Below, piece after piece: positions 9,529-15,038 of a stretch of DNA of 46,627 nucleotides. Source of the stretch: Pseudoalteromonas lipolytica (GTDB lineage: Bacteria > Pseudomonadota > Gammaproteobacteria > Enterobacterales > Alteromonadaceae); contig NZ_FPAZ01000024.1 in assembly GCF_900116435.1 (NCBI RefSeq), forward strand, positions 1-46,627, written 5' to 3'. The notes beneath the pieces are model-generated. The model saw only the letters and a list, made by a program, of their open reading frames with translations, was not told the DNA's origin and searched no databases. How positions within the stretch are numbered: position 1 is the stretch's first letter; each line of letters begins with the position of its first letter. Made by a program: the position numbers and the translations under genes.

Positions 9529-9565
9529 GCTAATTGTGTCAAAGCCTGTGTTTGGCACAATTAGC
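9529..9565 (+). terminator. inverted repeat after the S10 peptidase
   Basis: Arms GCTAATTGTG (9529-9538) and CACAATTAGC (9556-9565), extended inward by CAAA/TTTG with one mismatch, lie 12 bases after the peptidase stop. The stem is strong but no T-run follows. It probably marks the 3' end of the peptidase mRNA. Confidence 0.45.
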
Positions 9566-9706
9566 GAATGAACTCAGGATGGAAAATAGCAGTGGTGAGT
9601 TTGCAATACTGATAGATTCTCACAAATTAGCGATTATACTGACACATTAGCGACATTATCCGCGCATTCAGCGCGACCACTTTTTAAGCTAGCAAAGCAA
9701 ACTTTA

Positions 9707-9948
9707 TTACTCTGTTTTATCCTTAAACTCACATAAGTCTTCAATAATACAGCTGCCGCATTTAGGTTTACGTGCAGTACACACGTAGCGCCCATGAAGT
9801 ATTAACCAGTGGTGTACATCGACCTTAAATTCTTTAGGTACGACTTTCTCTAGTTTTTGCTCAACTGCAACGACGTCTTTACCCATGGCAAACTTAGTGC
9901 GGTTAGAAACACGGAAAATATGCGTGTCTACGGCAATGGTAGGCCAGC
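9707..9948 (-). pseudogene. nth: duplicated 3' fragment of endonuclease III gene
   Basis: These 242 bases align without gaps to 11978-12219, the last 80 codons of the intact nth gene. My hand alignment finds about 8 mismatches, roughly 97% identity. The encoded stretch keeps VDTHIFRVSNRTKF and the Fe-S cysteines CTARKPKCGSC, and differs only at the last residues (DKTE instead of EKTD). Similarity stops sharply at 9949. The fragment lacks the helix-hairpin-helix and the catalytic lysine, so it cannot be an active glycosylase. It reads as the displaced original 3' end of nth, separated from the 5' part by about 2 kb of accessory DNA. Confidence 0.93.
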
Positions 9949-10046
9949 ATAAGTATAAGGAATTTAGATATAGCACATTTACTTGATGGACTGTTTTGTG
10001 CCAGAAGCGGACTGTTGTAACCTTAGACTCTTATTAGCTATTGAGA

Positions 10047-10205
10047 TTATAGGGGGAATGTTTTTTGGTGGGGACCCAGAGAGTTTGAAATCTCTAGATC
10101 CTTCCTAGATATCAATCCAGCTGAAACAGCACTGGCACCTACCGCACTAACAGTCATTAAACCTGATAGTAATAAAAATTTGGTGTGCCTTAACATTTTA
10201 TCCAT
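10047..10205 (-). CDS. candidate 52-residue secreted peptide
   Basis: A small frame starting at ATG 10205 with a very strong ribosome-binding site (GAGGAGAGG just upstream). The product begins MDKMLRHTKFLLLSGLMTVS and continues through VGASAVSA, a good signal peptide with basic n-region, hydrophobic core and an A-x-A cleavage site near residue 29. Only about 23 mature residues follow (GLISRKDLEISNS and on). An in-frame ATG exists at 10385 but has no ribosome-binding site and adds unlikely sequence. I recognise no family. It could be a true small exported peptide or the surviving 5' end of a longer gene. It lies in the accessory island, on the same strand as the other cassette-like genes. Confidence 0.4.
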   Translation of the reverse strand: MDKMLRHTKFLLLSGLMTVSAVGASAVSAGLISRKDLEISNSLGPHQKTFPL

Positions 10206-10393
10206 AAGCCTCTCCTCATATAAGTTTTCGTTATGTAGAACAAGTAAGTTAGTGAAATAATTTACTAATAAAACCAAAACTATGAGTACGGTAAGGACAG
10301 CGCTATTGTCGGGAGTTGAACCTAACCAATCCACCAAAAAACACTCTGAATGTAAGTAACTAAATTTGCTAACTTTAGTTAACATACATAGAT

Positions 10394-10489
10394 AGCTAAC
10401 GCCTAAATAACTGGTTTAAAAGCTTGGCTATACTGCCGAAGAATGAGGCGAGCCAAGCTTTTAAAATCCTGTTGATTTACTTGTTAGCT
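10394..10489 (-). repeat. attC-like recombination site 1
   Basis: A 96-bp imperfect palindrome. The outer boxes are exact reverse complements: AGCTAAC (10394-10400) and GTTAGCT (10483-10489), comparable to the R' and R'' boxes of integron attC sites. Next come CCTAAATAACTGG and its partner with a mispaired spacer and one extra base, the pattern of attC spacers and extrahelical bases. The inner arms TTTAAAAGCTTGGCT (10415-10429) and its complement (10451-10465) pair perfectly around a 21-nt loop. It sits just past the antitoxin stop, where a cassette attC belongs. Confidence 0.6.
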
Positions 10490-10494
10490 TTTGA

Positions 10495-10797
10495 TTACGC
10501 AATTGCCTCAAGGCCTTTTTTTTCGGCTAGAGATAGCATTTTCAGTGCCGCACCTCTAGGTTTGCTCTCGCCTTGTTCCCACTTTTTGACTAATTTATCA
10601 CTAACATTAAAATAGCGAGCGAATACTGGCTGGGACAGATTATTTTTTTGTCGAAGGGTGCGTACTTGCTCTGGTGTAAACTCATGGACGGTTGTTAAAC
10701 ACAGAGCATCAAACTTTCGCATCGTGGTTTTGTTAATGGCACCTGACTTTTGCAAACCTTTTGCTGTTTTGTGTACTGCTTTTAAAATGTCACTCAT
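10495..10797 (-). CDS. HTH antitoxin/autoregulator of a type II toxin-antitoxin pair
   Basis: A 100-residue cytoplasmic DNA-binding protein. The C-terminal half holds an XRE-type helix-turn-helix: FTPEQVRTLRQKNNLSQPVF then YFNVSDKLVKKWEQGESKP. The N-terminal half is probably the toxin-binding part. Its overall form (MRKFDALCLTT then an HTH ending ALKMLSLAEKKGLEAIA) is that of the HigA/NadS-type antitoxins found with RelE-family toxins. Its ATG overlaps the toxin stop by four bases, so the order is toxin first, as in higBA. It would neutralise the toxin and repress the shared promoter. It lies in a cassette-like unit bounded by two attC-like sites. Confidence 0.85.
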   Translation of the reverse strand: MSDILKAVHKTAKGLQKSGAINKTTMRKFDALCLTTVHEFTPEQVRTLRQKNNLSQPVFARYFNVSDKLVKKWEQGESKPRGAALKMLSLAEKKGLEAIA

Positions 10798-11174
10798 AAT
10801 TCACCTACCTTAATGAGCTCGCCATCTTCAATTAATTGGTTAAGCTCATCCTGACTAAATTCTAAAAACTCTTTTGCTAACTCTTTTAAGGCTAATTTCT
10901 CTTTTGAGTTGATATTAGCCTTATCACTTTTAGCAAATGCATATAGGAAAAAATACTTATCCCCTATAACTGCACCGACAATAGTACGGAATCCTCCACT
11001 TTTTCCTTTATTACCTGATGCAATACGCTTTTTGTAAACATTGCCACCTAAATCAGCATCAAAAAGCCCGTTGCTCATTTCCTTACAGGCATTAATAAGG
11101 TCATTGTCTGATAAAGCTTCTTTTTTCGTTAAAGAAGCAAAAACTTTGGTCTTATAGAACAAAGTATACTCCAT
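10794..11174 (-). CDS. RelE/HigB-family toxin
   Basis: A 126-residue protein of the RelE-type toxin family that is paired with HigA/NadS-like antitoxins. Recognisable sequence is DNDLINACKEMSNGLFDADL, then VYKKRIASGNKGKSGGFRTI (the basic core, probably contacting mRNA) and YFFLYAFAKSDKANI. Family members cleave mRNA on the ribosome; which codons this one prefers is not visible. It starts 54 bases after attC-like site 2, with little room for a leader, as in integron cassettes. An imperfect inverted repeat overlapping the start may be the operator. Confidence 0.85.
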   Translation of the reverse strand: MEYTLFYKTKVFASLTKKEALSDNDLINACKEMSNGLFDADLGGNVYKKRIASGNKGKSGGFRTIVGAVIGDKYFFLYAFAKSDKANINSKEKLALKELAKEFLEFSQDELNQLIEDGELIKVGEL

Positions 11175-11183
11175 TTGGGTATA
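11165..11183 (-). promoter_or_regulatory. possible operator of the toxin-antitoxin pair
   Basis: Imperfect inverted repeat TATACTCC / GGGTATA around ATTT, spanning the toxin start. HTH antitoxins of this class usually bind such repeats at their own promoter. Weak call; the match is short. Confidence 0.25.
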
Positions 11184-11227
11184 TTTTCAATATGAGAGAA
11201 GATTGGCATAAATGACAATAAAAAGAA

Positions 11228-11338
11228 AGGTAACGCCTAAAGCGCGCGCCAAATGCCGGAGCTTTGATTTTGTGCGAGTATTTTCTCGCACAAAATCGAA
11301 GTGGAGAGTATTTGGTCGCAGTGACTTTTTTGTTATGC
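11228..11338 (-). repeat. attC-like recombination site 2
   Basis: A 111-bp imperfect palindrome between the repeat-protein gene and the toxin gene. On the minus strand it opens with GCATAAC (11338-11332) and ends with GGCGTTACCT. The second-level arms are GCG-A-CCAAAT and ATTTGGCGC, one unpaired A acting like an extrahelical base. The inner stem is GATTTTGTGCGAG with CTCGCACAAAATC around a short AT loop. This nested architecture and its place just after a short open frame match integron attC sites. The core boxes deviate somewhat from the consensus. Confidence 0.6.
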
Positions 11339-11578
11339 CTTAACTTTGCCATGCCAATAATTATTATCATGATCATAAAGATCAATGTTCCCATTGCTCT
11401 TTAGTTTCCCGTGAAAGTAATTATTACTTGGGTCGTATATTTCTATATTCCCATTACTTTTCAGCTTCCCGTAATAATAGGTATTGTTTGGACTATAAAG
11501 ATCGATACTTCCATTATCCTTAATCTGGCCATGGTAGTAATAATTGTTGTGATCATAAAGGTCGATTTTCTGGCTCAT
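11333..11578 (-). CDS. 81-residue protein built of about 20-residue tandem repeats
   Basis: A very small protein made almost wholly of four repeats of the form (K)SNGNIxLYDxxNNYYHGKLK, ending HGKVKA. The regular Asn-Gly turns, alternating hydrophobics and aromatic residues suggest a closed all-beta fold built from identical hairpins. I recall similar repeat patterns in proteins named 5-fold beta-flower, but this link is a guess. The start at 11578 is chosen because AGGAG lies seven bases upstream; the longer frame to 11599 has none. No signal peptide or TM helix. It occupies its own unit between attC-like sites 3 and 2. Function unknown. Confidence 0.7.
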   Translation of the reverse strand: MSQKIDLYDHNNYYYHGQIKDNGSIDLYSPNNTYYYGKLKSNGNIEIYDPSNNYFHGKLKSNGNIDLYDHDNNYWHGKVKA

Positions 11579-11594
11579 ACTAGACTCCTTGTGA

Positions 11595-11653
11595 GGCAAA
11601 ACATTTCGTATTTATGCAACACGCAGTTTGTGTTGCATAATCGCTTGTTGGAC
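11595..11653 (-). repeat. attC-like recombination site 3 (short)
   Basis: A 59-bp imperfect palindrome upstream of the repeat-protein gene. On the minus strand it opens with GTCCAAC, an exact fit to the RYYYAAC box of attC sites, and ends GTTTTGCC. The inner stem is perfect: TTATGCAACAC (11612-11622) and GTGTTGCATAA (11630-11640) around a 7-nt loop. Its size equals the shortest classical attC sites (about 60 bp). The 3' box fits poorly, so this is the weakest of the three. Confidence 0.4.
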
Positions 11654-11977
11654 TGAGCCGCTACCTGCTCGGTGTGTAGAGTTGGTGTTGTTTATACTAT
11701 GGCTTTAAATATAAAAATAGGCTTTTTGGAGGCTCTCACTTTCCTAGCTAGTGTTAAGTTAGCTTAGATAATGTAAAGTAAGCTTTCCCTGCATTGCTCA
11801 GCGCTTATTATTTATTACACCTAAATTTGCCTTAATAAGCAATTATCTTTTTACGTGTACGAAAGTTGCTAGCCTGAGTAATTAAGCTGGTTAACTAATT
11901 TATTTAAATCATCTACCTAGCACCTGACTTGTTCTGCTTTGGGTAACTTCCGTAATTCGCTCTTAACAGACCTTAGT
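11654..11977. other. non-coding stretch between cassette-like array and nth
   Basis: No credible gene on either strand. It may contain a promoter driving the minus-strand cassette-like genes or the remains of a cassette without an open frame. A short inverted repeat AACAGAC/GTCTGTT followed by six Ts on the plus strand overlaps the end of nth (11965-11990). Confidence 0.4.
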
Positions 11978-12610
11978 CTAGTCTGTTTTTTCTTTAAACT
12001 CACACAAGTCTTCGATAATACAGCTGCCGCATTTAGGTTTACGTGCAGTACACACGTAGCGCCCATGAAGTATTAACCAGTGGTGTACATCGACCTTAAA
12101 TTCTTTAGGTACGACTTTTTCTAGTTTTTGCTCAACTGCAACCACGTCTTTACCCATGGCAAACTTAGTGCGGTTAGAAACACGGAAAATATGCGTGTCT
12201 ACGGCAATGGTAGGCCAGCCGAAAGCGGTATTTAAAACAACGTTAGCCGTTTTTCTACCCACGCCCGGTAGGGCTTCAAGGGCTTCGCGGTTTTCTGGTA
12301 CTTCAGCGTTGTGTTTATTGACCAGAATTTCACACATTTTATAGACATTATTGGCTTTAGAATTAAACAAACCAATTGTTTTTATGTAATCACGCAGGCC
12401 TTCAAGACCTAAATCAAGAATAGCTTGGGGCGTGTTTGCGACAGGAAAAAGCTTACGGGTCGCTTTATTTACACCAACATCCGTTGCTTGAGCTGATAGG
12501 GTAACCGCAACCAACAACTCGAAAGGGCTTGAGTATTCAAGCTCAGTTTCTGGGTGAGGGTTTTCTGCGCGGAGGCGAGACAGGATCTCGTAGCGTTTTT
12601 CTTTATTCAT
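11978..12610 (-). CDS. nth: endonuclease III (DNA glycosylase/AP lyase)
   Basis: A 210-residue base-excision-repair enzyme that removes oxidised pyrimidines and nicks AP sites. The helix-hairpin-helix LPGVGRKTANVVLN contains the catalytic Lys, and the catalytic Asp is in VDTHIFRVSNR. The [4Fe-4S] cluster loop C-x6-C-x2-C-x5-C is complete in CTARKPKCGSCIIEDLC. Length matches E. coli Nth (211). It is the last gene of the rnfABCDGE-nth operon, the usual gammaproteobacterial order. Its final 242 bases duplicate a fragment 2.3 kb away, so this copy's 3' end may derive from incoming DNA. Confidence 0.97.
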   Translation of the reverse strand: MNKEKRYEILSRLRAENPHPETELEYSSPFELLVAVTLSAQATDVGVNKATRKLFPVANTPQAILDLGLEGLRDYIKTIGLFNSKANNVYKMCEILVNKHNAEVPENREALEALPGVGRKTANVVLNTAFGWPTIAVDTHIFRVSNRTKFAMGKDVVAVEQKLEKVVPKEFKVDVHHWLILHGRYVCTARKPKCGSCIIEDLCEFKEKTD

Positions 12611-12649
12611 GGTGAGTGTTAAGCACGCAGTGACGGTGCGTGCTCTCCT

Positions 12650-13348
12650 TTAAGTTAAACTCGTTACTCGGGCTCGAGGGCCTTTTTCTACTTCTGGAGT
12701 AACAACTTGCTTAGATTTTATTTTTGTATCAATCACATTCTTTGCCGCAATCAATAATCCAAGCCCTAAAAAAGCGCCCGGAGGTAAAATTGCTAATAAG
12801 AACTGATTGTCAAAGCTAAAGACTTCAATGCGCAGTGCTTCTGCCCATGGTCCAAGTAATAAGTCGGCACCATCAAACAGCGTGCCTTGACCTATTAATT
12901 CTCGAATAGCGCCAAGCACAACAAGCACCAACATAAAGCCAAGTCCCATCATTAAGCCATCGAATGCAGAAAGAGGCACGGTATTTTTAGAGGCAAATGC
13001 CTCTGCTCGGCCAATAATTGCGCAGTTGGTGACAATCAGTGGAATAAAAATACCTAATGATTGATACAGACCAAATGTGTAGGCGTTCATAAGCAGCTGA
13101 ACGATGGTAACAAACCCTGCAATGATCATCACGAAAACGGGAATACGTATATCTTTCGGCACCCAGTTACGCACAATAGAGACAGTGATGTTTGAACCAA
13201 CCAATACCAGTAAGGTTGCTAAACCAAGGCCTAACGCATTTGTAATGGTTGATGTTACGGCCAGCAGAGGACACAAGCCCAGTAATTGCACAAGGGCGGG
13301 GTTGTTTGCCCACATACCCTCTTTAAATAAGGTTTTGATTTCACTCAT
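12650..13348 (-). CDS. rnfE: Rnf electron-transport complex subunit E
   Basis: An integral membrane subunit of about 232 residues with six predicted TM helices, homologous to RnfA. It carries the two conserved Cys motifs, LLGLCPLLA near the N-terminus and VTNCAIIG mid-protein, which in Rnf/Nqr bind an intramembrane iron centre between the RnfA and RnfE subunits (established for the family). The start at 13348 is chosen over the longer frame (13366) because AAGGAG lies seven bases upstream and the ATG forms a TAATG overlap with the rnfG stop. It is followed by nth. Confidence 0.95.
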   Translation of the reverse strand: MSEIKTLFKEGMWANNPALVQLLGLCPLLAVTSTITNALGLGLATLLVLVGSNITVSIVRNWVPKDIRIPVFVMIIAGFVTIVQLLMNAYTFGLYQSLGIFIPLIVTNCAIIGRAEAFASKNTVPLSAFDGLMMGLGFMLVLVVLGAIRELIGQGTLFDGADLLLGPWAEALRIEVFSFDNQFLLAILPPGAFLGLGLLIAAKNVIDTKIKSKQVVTPEVEKGPRARVTSLT

Positions 13349-13983
13349 TACTGTGCTCCTTGGCATGAATTTGGCGCAGCAAATAGGTTATCAAACTCAG
13401 CTTTTGCGAACAGCACCGCATTTTTGACTGAGCCAACGACCGCTCGAGGGGTAATTGTTGCCCCAGTAAACTGATCAAACTGACCGCCATCTTTTTTAAC
13501 GGCCCAACGTGTGTCATCGTCACCTAGCACATTTTGGCCTTTAAAGAGGGTGATCCAATCCGATTTTTTTATTTCGACTTTATCGCCGAGACCGGGCGTT
13601 TCTTCGTGCTTTGTGACACGCACGCCAGCAATGTCGCCATTAGCAAATACGGCTGTTAGTAAGTTGATATCGCCGCTGTAGCCACTAGGTGTGACATGGC
13701 GCATCACTAAAGCATAGGGTTCGTCATTTTTGTAAGCACGGTAAATAACCTGATCAGGACGAGGTCCTAAACGTTCATCTGTAATGATCACACAATCTTT
13801 ATATAGTTGATTGTCATAGTGATGGGCATCAAGCACTTGCTGTAATTGCTCTGCAAGTTGCTTTTTTTCTTGCTCGCTTATACGCTCAGCCGTCAGGCTA
13901 TGTGTCAGTGCAACAGCCCCTGTGGTAAGCAGTGCAAAAACAGTAAGAATGCCACCATTTTTAGTCATTGAGGAAAGTATCAT
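13348..13983 (-). CDS. rnfG: Rnf electron-transport complex subunit G (covalent FMN)
   Basis: A 211-residue membrane-anchored, periplasm-facing flavoprotein. An N-terminal TM helix (about 8-27) is followed by an FMN-binding domain. The flavinylation motif is visible as FTGATITPRAV; the second Thr (about Thr178) should carry FMN through a phosphoester bond, as in E. coli RsxG and NqrC. VTKHEETPGLGDKVE is another family block. The start overlaps the rnfD stop by ATGA. A second in-frame ATG at 13968 is possible. Confidence 0.95.
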   Translation of the reverse strand: MILSSMTKNGGILTVFALLTTGAVALTHSLTAERISEQEKKQLAEQLQQVLDAHHYDNQLYKDCVIITDERLGPRPDQVIYRAYKNDEPYALVMRHVTPSGYSGDINLLTAVFANGDIAGVRVTKHEETPGLGDKVEIKKSDWITLFKGQNVLGDDDTRWAVKKDGGQFDQFTGATITPRAVVGSVKNAVLFAKAEFDNLFAAPNSCQGAQ

Positions 13984-15038
13984 TTTTTCACTCCATGGCC
14001 GTAAGTACGTGGTTGTGTATAGTAATCAATTAACGGCACAGCCATATTTAATAACAAAACACTAAATGCCACCGCATCTGGATAACCACCAAAGGTACGA
14101 ATTAAGTAAATAAGTAAACCAATTAAGGCACCGTAAATTAAGCGGCCCTTATTGGTGGTTGATGCCGAAACAGGATCAGTTGCGATAAAAAATGCGCCTA
14201 ACATGGTTGCACCACTGAATAGATGAAATACCACGCCTGGCTCTGTGCCTGGCGCTGCAATATAACCAATACCACTGCACAGTATAAGAGATGCTAAAAA
14301 GCCGACAGGAATATGCCAGTTTATTATCTTTGCTTTTAATAAGTATAAACCACCTAATAAGAAACCAAAGTTTACCCAGCCCCAGCCAAGTCCAAACCAA
14401 TCATTAAACAGTGGTTTGCTCATACTTTCTGACACTGTTAGGTGGTGAGCCACATCGGTTTTAACCGTATCTAAAGGGGTTGCCATTGTTGTGCCATCAA
14501 TTGCAACACGCAGCTGATCAACACTAAATCCAGCAGAGGTAAAGCCGTTAAAAATAACGGATAGTTGTTGTGTAAAGCTAATTGGATTTGCAAGCAGATC
14601 GTTTACTGGCAGCCAGCTTGTCATTTGCACAGGAAATGACACAAGCAATAATACATATGCCGCCATTGCAGGGTTAAACAAGTTAAAACCAAGCCCGCCA
14701 TAAAGTTGTTTAACAATGACAATAGCAAATAGGCAACCAATTACGATAATCCACCATGGGGCAAGAGGTGGGATACTAAGCGCCAATAGTACAGCTGTAA
14801 GCCAAGCACTACCATCGCTTAATGTTGGCCATACTTTGCGTTTACGAAGTAACAGAACAGCGGCTTCACAGACACTGACAGTCAGTAACGCGAGCACAAG
14901 CTGAATTAATACCGCAGTGCCAAAAAAGTAAACTTGGGCTATTAAACCTGGAATACACGCAGCAATCACGGTGATCATTAAGCGGCTTAATGATTTGGTA
15001 CTATGATTATGCGGCGAACTGGCCATGGTTAGTTTCAT
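13980..15038 (-). CDS. rnfD: Rnf electron-transport complex subunit D (covalent FMN)
   Basis: A 352-residue multi-pass membrane subunit homologous to NqrB. The FMN-attachment Thr is Thr187 in TTMATPLDT, the same residue number as in the E. coli protein. FNLFNPAMAAYVLLLVSFP and FSGATMLGAFFIATDP are typical of the family. It takes part in moving electrons across the membrane to RnfG and in ion translocation. The start overlaps rnfC by ATGA and the end overlaps rnfG by ATGA, so C, D and G are translationally coupled. Confidence 0.96.
   Translation of the reverse strand: MKLTMASSPHNHSTKSLSRLMITVIAACIPGLIAQVYFFGTAVLIQLVLALLTVSVCEAAVLLLRKRKVWPTLSDGSAWLTAVLLALSIPPLAPWWIIVIGCLFAIVIVKQLYGGLGFNLFNPAMAAYVLLLVSFPVQMTSWLPVNDLLANPISFTQQLSVIFNGFTSAGFSVDQLRVAIDGTTMATPLDTVKTDVAHHLTVSESMSKPLFNDWFGLGWGWVNFGFLLGGLYLLKAKIINWHIPVGFLASLILCSGIGYIAAPGTEPGVVFHLFSGATMLGAFFIATDPVSASTTNKGRLIYGALIGLLIYLIRTFGGYPDAVAFSVLLLNMAVPLIDYYTQPRTYGHGVKK

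Larger units (their letters stand above)
9707..12219. repeat. 242-bp direct repeat pair flanking accessory island
   Basis: Copy A is 9707-9948 and copy B is 11978-12219; both are nth 3' ends in the same orientation. Between them lie about 2.0 kb holding a toxin-antitoxin pair, a repeat protein, a small peptide and three attC-like palindromes. Copy B is fused in frame to the rest of nth. The arrangement is what is expected if foreign DNA carrying its own nth 3' end recombined into the gene, or after a duplication with later insertion. Recombination between the copies would delete the island and restore one intact nth. Confidence 0.8.

Noticed and set aside
9529..9565. Inverted repeat after the S10 peptidase as a fourth attC site
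   Set aside because: It lies outside the nth duplication, has a simple single stem and lacks the nested boxes seen in the other three.
9707..9976. 89-residue endonuclease III-like protein as a real gene
   Set aside because: Its first residues come from unrelated DNA past the duplication boundary, and it lacks the catalytic lysine region; kept as a pseudogene fragment.
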